Positions 53,885 to 64,000 of a DNA stretch of 64,000 nucleotides are shown one piece after another (within the stretch, counting starts at the first letter, position 1; the number at the start of each line of letters is the position of its first letter). The DNA lies in assembly GCF_928381705.1 (NCBI RefSeq), contig NZ_CAKMSR010000005.1, positions 62,001 to 126,000 on the forward strand, given 5' to 3'. This DNA comes from Rothia nasimurium (GTDB taxonomy: Bacteria; Actinomycetota; Actinomycetes; Actinomycetales; Micrococcaceae). The position numbers were made by a program, and so were the translations under genes. The notes under the pieces are model-generated. The model was not told the origin of the DNA. It saw nothing but the letters and a program-made list of their open reading frames with translations, and made no database searches.

Positions 53885-55117
53885 TTAAGTTCCAGAACGC
53901 GCTTCGTCCTGTCCCTTATCTGCCATTCTCCCTGTAGGCAGCTTTGTGATGGGCTGGGTGGCAAGCGCCCAGACAGCTCCGCCCAGGGCGCTAGAGCCGA
54001 TGACGGTAAAGGCCACTGGGAGTGAAGAGATCAGCATGATGCCAGAGACTGCCAGGGGCCCTGCGACGATGGCGACCTGGGAGAACATGGACCAGATGGA
54101 GAGGAATTTGGCGCGTCCGATGTTGGGGGAGAGGTCGGCGCCGATGGTCATGTTGATGCCGGCGCCGAAGCCGTTGCCGATGGCCATGAGGGCAAGACCC
54201 GCGATGAAGCCGGCGCTGGTGGGTAGTAGGGGTACGAGGATGAAGCCGGCGCCGAAGATGCTGAGGCAGAGGGCGAGGACGGCGGAGCGTCCTACTCGGT
54301 CTTTGAGGTAGCCTCCGGGAACCATGAGGACCATTTCGAGGGCTGATCCCAGGGCGATGGCTAGGGCGATCTGGGAATCGCTCCACCCTAGGTGCAGGCC
54401 CCAGAGGGCTGCAACGATGGGTTGAGTTACTCGGCTCATGGCGAGGGTGATGATGCCGAGGCCTGCGACCCAGACGGCGGGCCAGCGGACGGCTAGGGCG
54501 AGGTCTTCTTCGGTGCGGTTTGAGCGGGCTGTGCTGGTGGCGGTGTCGAAGCGCTGGTTGAGTTTGCGGATGCGCAGGCAGAGGGTGGCTGCGACGACGA
54601 GGGCGAGGGCGAAGAGGAAGACTGTCCAGAGGGGGAGCCAGAGAAGGAGGAGGGCTGAGGCGAGGGGCCCGGCGAGGGCGCCTGCTCGTTGGGCGCCGCC
54701 GAGGGCGGTCATGGCTTTGCCGCGGTCTTGGGCAGCGACAGTTTCTGCTAGTACGGCTTGTCGGGCGAGCCCCCAGGCGACGGTGGCTGGTACGCGGGCG
54801 ACGTGGGCGAAAAAGTAGAGCCATAGAGCCCCTGCCAGGGGTAGGGCGAGGGAGAGGGCTGAAAGGGTGAGGGCTCCAGCGGCACTGAGGGTTGCCCAGG
54901 TCATGGCTCGTTTGTCGCCTACACGGTCGATGCCTGCACCTACCGGGACGGTGCAGATGAGGGCGAGGACGCCCGCGGCGGCTACCAGCAGGGAGGCGAG
55001 TTCGGGTGAGGCTCCTAGCCTGATAGCTGCAATGATTTGGATGGGGACGACGGCCCCGAAGCCGGCTGCGAAGAGGAAGGAGGGGACGAGTACCGGCCAG
55101 AAGATGAGTTTGAGCAT
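53885..55117 (-). CDS. Major facilitator superfamily transporter
   Basis: Twelve-helix membrane transporter of 410 residues with the MFS signature 'AGIDRVGDKRAMTW' after TM2 and the parallel 'GGYLKDRVGRSAVLAL' after TM8. Substrate cannot be read from the sequence. It is probably a drug or metabolite exporter of the single-polypeptide type. I chose the ATG at 55117 because GAAAGG lies before it; an ATG at 55150 would add 11 residues. Nothing ties it to the siderophore island 36 kb away. Confidence 0.85.
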   Translation of the reverse strand: MLKLIFWPVLVPSFLFAAGFGAVVPIQIIAAIRLGASPELASLLVAAAGVLALICTVPVGAGIDRVGDKRAMTWATLSAAGALTLSALSLALPLAGALWLYFFAHVARVPATVAWGLARQAVLAETVAAQDRGKAMTALGGAQRAGALAGPLASALLLLWLPLWTVFLFALALVVAATLCLRIRKLNQRFDTATSTARSNRTEEDLALAVRWPAVWVAGLGIITLAMSRVTQPIVAALWGLHLGWSDSQIALAIALGSALEMVLMVPGGYLKDRVGRSAVLALCLSIFGAGFILVPLLPTSAGFIAGLALMAIGNGFGAGINMTIGADLSPNIGRAKFLSIWSMFSQVAIVAGPLAVSGIMLISSLPVAFTVIGSSALGGAVWALATQPITKLPTGRMADKGQDEARSGT

Positions 55118-55250
55118 GTTTTGCCTTTCTGCCGGGTTTGGGGCTTTCAACCTGTATTTTATTGCACATCAGTGGTGATGCTGGTGGTGCGCTGTCTGCG
55201 AAACCGGCGCCTTATCTTGCCCGTAGGGGGTGAGGGGAATAAAGTTTTAG

Positions 55251-55277
55251 TTAGCACTTGACCGCTAACAGTGCTAA
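55251..55277. promoter_or_regulatory. CIRCE operator (HrcA binding site)
   Basis: TTAGCACTT, a 9-nt spacer, then CAGTGCTAA. This is the CIRCE element with one outer-edge change in each arm. It lies 107 nt before groES. HrcA binding should repress groES-groEL until heat or other protein stress. The hrcA gene is not in the window. Confidence 0.93.
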
Positions 55278-55383
55278 ATCGGCAACCGGTAGCACCGCGA
55301 CGATACCGGGTATAGCCGCCTTAGTGCCCCACGGTCACCCCATAAGTTTTACGCTGAGACCTCACTTGAAGGAGTACCTCATC

Positions 55384-55671
55384 ATGGCTATCAAGCCCCT
55401 CGAAGACCGCATTGTCGTTCAGATCGTTGAAGCAGAGCAGACCACCGCATCAGGTCTGGTCATCCCCGATACCGCTAAGGAAAAGCCCCAGGAGGCTAAG
55501 GTTATTGCTGTTGGCCCCGGCCGCATCGACGACAAGGGCAACCGCATCCCCGTTGACGTAGCTGAAGGCGATGTCGTTATCTTCTCCAAGTACGGTGGCA
55601 CCGAGGTTAAGTACGGTGGCGCTGAGTACCTGATTCTGTCAGCCCGCGACGTACTGGCTGTCGTTTCCTAA
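55384..55671 (+). CDS. groES: Co-chaperonin GroES
   Basis: Heptameric lid of the GroEL chamber. The 95-residue protein begins [13 protein letters not shown] and contains the mobile loop '[21 protein letters not shown]' at 16-36. The frame is open from 55258, but the ATG at 55384 (AAGGAG upstream) is the conserved start. Under the CIRCE element; groEL follows 55 nt later. Confidence 0.97.
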   Translation: MAIKPLEDRIVVQIVEAEQTTASGLVIPDTAKEKPQEAKVIAVGPGRIDDKGNRIPVDVAEGDVVIFSKYGGTEVKYGGAEYLILSARDVLAVVS

Positions 55672-55720
55672 GTTTTCGCTGTTTCTACCGAATACAACAC
55701 GAAACACGAGAAAGAAGTAA

Positions 55721-57322
<1,602 letters not shown>

Positions 57323-57366
57323 GGCTCCGCTCCAAGGCTCCTTACCCGGAGCCCCTTTCGGGTACA

Positions 57367-57419
57367 GCAGATCCCGCTCTTGCAGTGACTAACACCGTAA
57401 GGGCGGGATTTGCTTTTTA
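57367..57419 (+). terminator. Intrinsic terminator after groEL
   Basis: A 15-bp stem with two wobble pairs (57367-57381 with 57399-57413, GATCCCGC paired with GCGGGATT) and TTTTT after it, 44 nt from the groEL stop. Confidence 0.82.
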
Positions 57420-57535
57420 AAGCAAATTTTCAGTCGCCGGGAGTAACATTTTTAACTTGGTGTCTTCCTGCCCGTTACCCCTCAGTAACCGGTGTTCTGG
57501 CACCAGATAACCGTCAGCAAAGGAGGTAGACCGCA

Positions 57536-59701
57536 GTGCCCCGCCCCGCAGCCGAGCCCACACCAGCCACCGGCACCATCGCAACCGTCACTCGTTCAGC
57601 AGAACGTGCCTGGCGCCCCGAGATTCAGGGGCTGCGTGCGCTCGCCCTCCTGCTGGTTGCCGCCTACCACTTCTGGTTTGGTCGTGTATCGGGCGGTGTC
57701 GATGTCTTCCTGTTGATTTCAGCGTTTTTGTTGACCGGCTCTTTTGCTCGCAAGATTGAGCAGGGCAAGCTGGTAGGGCCGGACACCTGGTTCGGTCTAA
57801 AAACCCTGCTAGCTTATTGGGTGCACGTCTTTAAGCGTCTGCTGCCCCTGGCATCTCTCACCGTGGCACTCACTTTGTTAGGTACCTATTTCTTTATCCC
57901 GGCTGAGCGCTGGCTCTCGATAGCTGACGAGGCCAAGGCCGTGATTCTGTACCAGCACAATAACTGGTCGATTGAAAACGCCGTGGACTACTACGCTACC
58001 GACACCTCGCTGGCCTCACCCTTCCGGCATTTTTGGTCCCTGTCGGTCCAGGGGCAGATTTATGTGCTGTGGCCCCTGCTGATGGTGGCACTGGCCCTTC
58101 TGCTGGGTAAGCGCATGAGGGGGTCAGCCCGCTGGGCTCTCACCGGCGCTTTTGCTGCCCTTTTTGCGGTGTCGCTGACCCACTCAATTGAGATCACCGC
58201 GACCAACCAGCAGGCCGCCTACTTTGAAACCGAGGCTCGCCTCTGGGAATTCGCGCTGGGCTCTCTAGTAGCCCTCTGGTTGCCGGTCCTGAAACTCCCC
58301 CCGCTTGTACGCGCGGTTCTGGGGTGGGCAGGTATTGCTGCTATCGTTGCCTGCGGTTTCGTGCTGGACGTTAACGGTACTTTCCCCGGCTACGTAGCCT
58401 TGTGGCCCACCCTGGCAGCTTCGCTCGTCATTATTGCGGGAGACACCGGCACCCGCTTCGGACCCGAGAAACTGCTGACGGCTAAGCCCCTGCTGGCCCT
58501 GGGCGGTTTTTCCTATGCCCTCTATTTGGTGCACTGGCCGATTCTCGTCTTTTACCTGGCGCAGACCCGTCAGGAAAAGGCGGGTTTCTGGGCTGGGCTT
58601 GGCCTGCTTCTTCTGTCGGGTGTGCTGGCCTGGGCTCTAACCCAGCTGGTCGAAAAGCCCCTGCGAGACTGGGCGCTACCCAACCGGTCTGTGTTTGCGG
58701 GTCTGGTCACTGGTGCGGTGTGCGTGGGTCTTGCTCTTGCTCCCTCCTACGCCTGGCAGTCCTCCATCTACCGGCAGGCTGAGCAGGCAGAGGCAAACCG
58801 CACCCTCAATAATGTGGGGGCCGCCGTCCTCCAGCCGGATTACGAGTACGCGGGGGAAGAGGACGCCCCTGTGATCCCCGTCCGTGCGGTGCTCGATGCG
58901 GATTGGGCTGACCTGGGCACAGCCTGCACCGATGTGACCCCCGAGCTGGCCGTTCCCGATTCTCTTGCCGGGGATTGCACCTACGTCGCCTACTCACCCC
59001 AACCCAGCCGAACCATCGTGGCCTGGGGCAACTCCCACATGCAGATGTGGATGACGGCCATGCGTCCGCTCGCCGAATCCCAGGGCTGGACGGTCATCGC
59101 CCTGACCCGCCCCGGCTGCTTCCTCGGTGAAACCGACAACACCGCCTACGCCAGCGGGTTTGAGTGCGATACCTGGGCAGCAGACAGCGCTGCCTTCATC
59201 CAGGACCTTGCCCCCGATACCGTCCTGCTGCACGGCACCAAGTCAGAACCCAACCTGCCCGACACCCCTCTACTCGATGCTGAAAGCCGTATCGCGGAAC
59301 TTACCGGCGCTGGCATCCAGGTGCTGGGCCTGCGCGACACTCCGCGCATGGAAACCATGCACAAGGACTGCATGGACGCCTTCGGCACGGCGGACGACTG
59401 CGTCATGAGCCCCGGCCAGGACGTCACCGCCAGCCCCCTCAGCTCCCTCGAAGAAACCTACCCGGGTTTTGCTGCCCTCAACCTCTCTGACCTGATTTGC
59501 CCCGAGAACGCCTGCCCGGCGTCCATCGGTAATATCTACACCTACTTCGACTACGACCACATCACCGCAACCTATATCGAAACCCTGGGCCCCTACTTCG
59601 ACCCGCGCGTGCTCGAAGCCCTGGGCAAAGCTGATGCTAGCTCGCAGGCACATAGCCAAGTAATACCTGCCGGAAGCGCCCCCTACGAGGCTGTGGAATA
59701 G
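57536..59701 (+). CDS. Membrane acyltransferase with C-terminal SGNH domain (OafA/YrhL type)
   Basis: Likely adds O-acetyl groups to a surface glycan or peptidoglycan. The 721-residue protein has an N-terminal acyltransferase-3 domain: 'RPEIQGLRALALLLVAAYHFWFGRVSGGVDVFLLISAFLLTGSF' with the conserved His and 'GVDVFL', ten to eleven helices to about residue 410, and 'YALYLVHWPILVF'. A soluble SGNH domain (about 430-705) has the nucleophile block WGNSHMQ and the D-x-x-H pair in YDHITATY. GTG at 57536 with AAGGAGG. The preceding gap holds no gene. Confidence 0.92.
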   Translation: MPRPAAEPTPATGTIATVTRSAERAWRPEIQGLRALALLLVAAYHFWFGRVSGGVDVFLLISAFLLTGSFARKIEQGKLVGPDTWFGLKTLLAYWVHVFKRLLPLASLTVALTLLGTYFFIPAERWLSIADEAKAVILYQHNNWSIENAVDYYATDTSLASPFRHFWSLSVQGQIYVLWPLLMVALALLLGKRMRGSARWALTGAFAALFAVSLTHSIEITATNQQAAYFETEARLWEFALGSLVALWLPVLKLPPLVRAVLGWAGIAAIVACGFVLDVNGTFPGYVALWPTLAASLVIIAGDTGTRFGPEKLLTAKPLLALGGFSYALYLVHWPILVFYLAQTRQEKAGFWAGLGLLLLSGVLAWALTQLVEKPLRDWALPNRSVFAGLVTGAVCVGLALAPSYAWQSSIYRQAEQAEANRTLNNVGAAVLQPDYEYAGEEDAPVIPVRAVLDADWADLGTACTDVTPELAVPDSLAGDCTYVAYSPQPSRTIVAWGNSHMQMWMTAMRPLAESQGWTVIALTRPGCFLGETDNTAYASGFECDTWAADSAAFIQDLAPDTVLLHGTKSEPNLPDTPLLDAESRIAELTGAGIQVLGLRDTPRMETMHKDCMDAFGTADDCVMSPGQDVTASPLSSLEETYPGFAALNLSDLICPENACPASIGNIYTYFDYDHITATYIETLGPYFDPRVLEALGKADASSQAHSQVIPAGSAPYEAVE

Positions 59702-59713
59702 AAACGGCGGGGG

Positions 59714-59750
59714 AGGGGTTTCACCCAGTACGAACAGGGACGAAACCCCT
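59714..59750 (+). terminator. Possible hairpin terminator after the acyltransferase gene
   Basis: Arms AGGGGTTTC (59714-59722) and GAAACCCCT (59742-59750) are perfectly complementary around a 19-nt loop, 12 nt after the stop. No T-run follows. Confidence 0.5.
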
Positions 59751-59848
59751 GATGTGAGCAAGCGACAGGTAGCTGCCCGGGCCCTACGCTCGCGCATCGG
59801 GGCTAACCCGACTAAGATTAAAACCAGTGTCGCTAAGCGCCCACCTGA

Positions 59849-61393
<1,545 letters not shown>

Positions 61394-61405
61394 ACTGTAG
61401 CGGCC

Positions 61406-61447
61406 AGCCCCGGTTCTCTCGCCCCTGCGGTGAGGGGCCGGGGCTTC
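61406..61447 (+). terminator. Hairpin terminator between guaB and guaB3
   Basis: Outer arms AGCCCCGG (61406-61413) and CCGGGGCT (61438-61445) with an inner GCCCC/GGGGC stem. Followed by TCC; no long T-run. Confidence 0.7.
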
Positions 61448-61504
61448 CGAACGTTACCACGCTCGTTTGCATCAACCGGTCTACCACCGGTGAAAGGAAG
61501 ATCC

Positions 61505-62632
61505 ATGACCGACATCCAGATTGGTATGTCCAAGCGCGCCCGCCGCACCTACTCACTCGATGAAATCGCCCTGGTACCTACCCGCCGTACCCGCGATGCC
61601 CATGACGTGAACCTTAGCTGGCAGATTGACGCGTTCAAGTTCGACACCCCCATCATCGGTGCCCCCATGGACTCTGTGATGTCACCGGCTACCGCCATTG
61701 CCCTGGGCAAGCTCGGTGGGCTCGGCGTCCTCAACCTTGAGGGCCTGTGGACCCGCTACGAGGACCCCCAGCCCCTGCTCGACGAAATCAACGCCCTGCC
61801 CGCTGACGATGCCCCCGCCGCCACCCGCCGCATGCAGGAAATCTACGCTGAGCCCATCAAGGCAGAGCTGATTACCGCCCGCCTGGCAGAGATCCGTGAC
61901 TCGGGCGTCATTGTCGCAGGCTCACTGACTCCCCAGAACACCCAGGAGTTCTACCAGACCGTGGTTAAGGCTGGCGTTGACCTCTTCGTGATTCGCGGTG
62001 CTGCGGTCTCTGCCCAGCACGTTTCATCCCGCCGCGAGCCCCTTGATCTCAAGAAGTTCATCTACGAACTCGACGTCCCCGTGATGGTCGGTGGCGTGAC
62101 CGGCTACACCCCGGCTATGCACCTGATGCGTACCGGTGCTGCCGGTGTGCTGGTAGGTTTCGGCGGCGGTGCTGCCCTGACCACCCGTCGCGGCCTGGGC
62201 ATCCAGGCTGCCATGGCCACCGCGATTTCCGACGTCGCTGCTGCGCGTTCTGACTACCTGGACGAGTCCGGTGGCCGCTACGTGCACGTGATTGCGGACG
62301 GCTCCCTGGGCCGCTCCGGCGACATGGTCAAGGCGCTGGCGATGGGCGCGGACGCCGTCATGATCGGCGCGCCCCTGGCCCGTGCAGCCGAGGCACCCGG
62401 TGCCGGCTGGTACTGGGGCAACGAAGCTCACTCAGCTGACTTCCCCCGCGGTATCCGCACCTACCAGGGCACCGTAGGCTCCCTGGAAGAGGTGCTCTAC
62501 GGCCCCTCAGCCCACACCGACGGTAGCGCTAATCTGGTGGGCGCCCTCAAGCGAGCACTGGCAACCTGCGGTTACACCGACCTCAAGTCCTTCCAGCGCA
62601 TCGACGTCAACGTCACCCCCTACGTCAAGTAG
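61505..62632 (+). CDS. GuaB3 family IMP dehydrogenase-related protein
   Basis: A 375-residue TIM-barrel protein of the GuaB3 type: 'RARRTYSLDEIALVPTRRTRD' at the N-terminus, 'IIGAPMDSVMSP', and 'GGVTGYTPAMHLMRTGAAGVLVGFGGGAALTTR'. That last block stands where IMPDH has its catalytic Cys loop, and no equivalent 'GSICTTR' cysteine is present. CBS domains are absent. Some GuaB3 homologues act as GMP reductases, but that is not proven here. The ATG at 61505 (AAAGGAAG before it) is preferred to 61430. Confidence 0.9.
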   Translation: MTDIQIGMSKRARRTYSLDEIALVPTRRTRDAHDVNLSWQIDAFKFDTPIIGAPMDSVMSPATAIALGKLGGLGVLNLEGLWTRYEDPQPLLDEINALPADDAPAATRRMQEIYAEPIKAELITARLAEIRDSGVIVAGSLTPQNTQEFYQTVVKAGVDLFVIRGAAVSAQHVSSRREPLDLKKFIYELDVPVMVGGVTGYTPAMHLMRTGAAGVLVGFGGGAALTTRRGLGIQAAMATAISDVAAARSDYLDESGGRYVHVIADGSLGRSGDMVKALAMGADAVMIGAPLARAAEAPGAGWYWGNEAHSADFPRGIRTYQGTVGSLEEVLYGPSAHTDGSANLVGALKRALATCGYTDLKSFQRIDVNVTPYVK

Positions 62633-62722
62633 ATGACGCCCCCGGCCCCGTGCCCCTAGCTTTCCTAGGCGCGCGGGGCTGACCTGCTTTCGTCCGCCCA
62701 CCTCACGCTGAAAAGAGCAAAC

Positions 62723-63670
62723 GTGCTAAAAACCGCCCTGACCCCCCGCTGGCTCCTTGGCCTGCTCCTGGTGCTGGCGCTGGCTAGCGGTTTTGTGATG
62801 CTCAGCAAGTGGCAGATTAACGCCTCTACCCTGGGGCAGGTCACCGCAGATCCGGCTAAGGACGTGGTGCGCCCCTATAGTCGGGTACTTCAGGCCCATG
62901 ACGCCCTGAACATGTCTGAGGTTGACACCGTGGTTGAGGCAACCGGCAGCTATGTGCCGGGATCCACCTACCTGGTGGAAAACAAGCTGAAGGACGGTGC
63001 CGAGGGCTACTGGCTAGTCAGCCTCTTCGTTCCTGACGATAGTCAGCAGGTAAGCACCAGTCTGGGGGAGGGGCCCCGCGGTATCGTCGTGGCCCGCGCC
63101 TGGACCCCTATCGCTGAGATCCCCGCTGAGCCTACCGGCACCGTGACTATCGCGGGGCGCGTTGTGGGTAACGATGCTCCGCTGACCAGCCGTGACATCA
63201 GCGATGAAAACCGGGGCAGGGATCGTGTGCTGGCCTCCGCCAACTCCTCCTACCTGACCAACGTCTGGAACGCCGCCCTCTTCAATGGCATTCTCACTCT
63301 CGATTCTGAAAGTACAGGGGCCACCCCGCTGACCGACCAGGGCACTATCGCCGAGACCGCCACCCTGCTCGATAGCAGCGGAGCTCTACAGCCCATTCGT
63401 GCACAGCAGGTCACCGATGACACCGTCGACTGGCTCAACATCTTCTACGCCCTAGAATGGCTGGTCTTCGCAGGCTTTGCCCTCTACCTCTGGTATCGCC
63501 TGCTCAAGGACTCAGTCGAAAAAACCACAGACCCTACCCTCTACTTCGAATACGAGGGGCAGTACTGGGTCGATGAAGAAACCGGCTGCCCCTACTACTG
63601 GGACCCGGCTGACCAGACCTACTACTACTTTGATGATATTCAGGACGCCCCCGCCCCACCTGCCCGGTAG
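62723..63670 (+). CDS. SURF1-family membrane protein
   Basis: Predicted assembly factor for the haem-copper cytochrome oxidase. The 315-residue protein has an N-terminal helix (about 8-26), an extracytoplasmic beta-rich domain ('YLVENKLKDGAEGYWLVSLFV', 'VVARAW', 'GTVTIAGRV') and a second helix near 235-255. A cytoplasmic Asp/Tyr/Trp-rich tail of about 50 residues ('YWVDEETGCPYYWDPADQTYYYFDD') is not part of the SURF1 core. Helix-domain-helix layout fits the family. GTG at 62723. No oxidase genes in view. Confidence 0.85.
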   Translation: MLKTALTPRWLLGLLLVLALASGFVMLSKWQINASTLGQVTADPAKDVVRPYSRVLQAHDALNMSEVDTVVEATGSYVPGSTYLVENKLKDGAEGYWLVSLFVPDDSQQVSTSLGEGPRGIVVARAWTPIAEIPAEPTGTVTIAGRVVGNDAPLTSRDISDENRGRDRVLASANSSYLTNVWNAALFNGILTLDSESTGATPLTDQGTIAETATLLDSSGALQPIRAQQVTDDTVDWLNIFYALEWLVFAGFALYLWYRLLKDSVEKTTDPTLYFEYEGQYWVDEETGCPYYWDPADQTYYYFDDIQDAPAPPAR

Positions 63671-63741
63671 GGGCTAGCTGGCCCACCGGCGTCCGCCCAC
63701 CAGAAACCGACCACCCACACCAGCTAAGGGAGAAACCAGCT

Positions 63742-64000
63742 GTGAGCGAGAACCCCACTCCGCGCCCCGTCCACCGTACCGATGGCAAGAAAGTAACCCT
63801 CGCTGAGGGAACCACCGAAACCAACGCCGCAGGCGGTTTTACCGTTCGCAAGAAATTCGGCGGAACCGAATCCCAGATTCGCGGGGCCCTGACCATCTAC
63901 AAGTGGTGCGCCTGGATTTCAGGTACCTTCTTGCTGCTACTGGTTGCCGAAATGATCAGCCGTTACATCTTCGGCTACGACCTGGTGGCCGGTGGCGTAG
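63742..64000 (+). CDS. DUF3817-like integral membrane protein, 3' end cut
   Basis: From the GTG at 63742 (GGGAGAAACC before it) 86 codons are visible and the frame is open to the window end. A hydrophilic first 50 residues lead into 'GALTIYKWCAWISGTFLLLLVAEMISRY', typical of the DUF3817 start ('alk.y...ay.tG..Lllll..em'). Such genes often follow SURF1 or precede guaA in actinobacteria, as I recall. Function unknown. Confidence 0.7.
   Translation, partial: MSENPTPRPVHRTDGKKVTLAEGTTETNAAGGFTVRKKFGGTESQIRGALTIYKWCAWISGTFLLLLVAEMISRYIFGYDLVAGGV

Noticed and set aside
53885..55117. MFS gene as the siderophore exporter
   Set aside because: It is 36 kb from the ent cluster, has no iron box that I can see, and MFS sequence alone does not give substrate.
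53991..55169. Minus-strand open frame of 392 codons in another frame of the MFS gene
   Set aside because: The product is an Arg/Pro/His-rich shadow of a GC-rich gene; the MFS frame has twelve hydrophobic helices and both signature loops.

Overview
The window looks like the chromosome of a Gram-positive actinobacterium. The evidence is a DtxR/IdeR-type iron box, an mshA gene for mycothiol, GuaB plus a second GuaB-like protein, a short adenylate kinase, LAXTG-type surface anchoring, an rplM that starts 'RTYTP', many GTG starts and strong C-ending codon use. The absence of rpsN from the spc cluster and the overall gene order suggest the Micrococcaceae. Rothia is my best guess, by inference, because catecholate siderophore production has been reported there.

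Region 1 (1-19640) is an iron-acquisition island. A leftward isochorismate synthase / DHB dehydrogenase / isochorismatase operon (entC, cut by the window edge, entA, entB) makes 2,3-dihydroxybenzoate. It is divergent from a long rightward operon: siderophore-binding lipoprotein, two membrane-anchored surface proteins, two FecCD permeases, an ATPase, a Fes-like esterase, the DHB-AMP ligase EntE, a stand-alone aryl carrier protein and an EntF-like C-A-T-TE synthetase with a serine-type specificity code. Together these predict synthesis, capture, import and hydrolysis of an enterobactin-like tri-DHB-serine trilactone. A close IdeR/DtxR box lies between the two operons. One or two more precede a LAXTG-anchored YncE-like beta-propeller protein at the right end. 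The surface proteins share Ig-like domains and are the least explained part. No Sfp/EntD phosphopantetheinyl transferase, MbtH protein or siderophore exporter is visible.

Region 2 (19640-34380) is the ribosomal and transcription supercluster: rplN-rplX-rplE-rpsH-rplF-rplR-rpsE-rpmD-rplO, secY-adk, map, rlmN, infA-rpmJ-rpsM-rpsK-rpoA-rplQ, truA and rplM-rpsI, with clear hairpin terminators between blocks. The S10 operon does not precede rplN here; the siderophore island does.

Region 3 (34380-51100) holds ppk2, glmM, mscL, a D,D-carboxypeptidase lipoprotein, coaA, glmS, acpS, nnrD, a leftward block (polyprenyl-phosphate sugar transferase, a phosphatase-like protein, mshA), then alr-tsaE-tsaB-rimI-tsaD. 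It supplies cell-wall precursors, CoA, mycothiol and the tRNA t6A modification.

Region 4 (51100-64000) holds a GCS2-family ligase, a methyltransferase and an MFS transporter (all leftward), then groES-groEL under a CIRCE operator, an acyltransferase with an SGNH domain, guaB, guaB3, a SURF1-like protein and the start of a DUF3817-like membrane protein.

The most original signal outside the genes is an interspersed palindromic repeat of about 92-106 bp at 28277-28382, 48627-48732 and 53771-53862, with a decayed copy at 53710-53770. Each intact copy lies 8-22 nt after a stop codon and is oriented the same way relative to the upstream gene. Core blocks are conserved while two stems vary in sequence but stay complementary.
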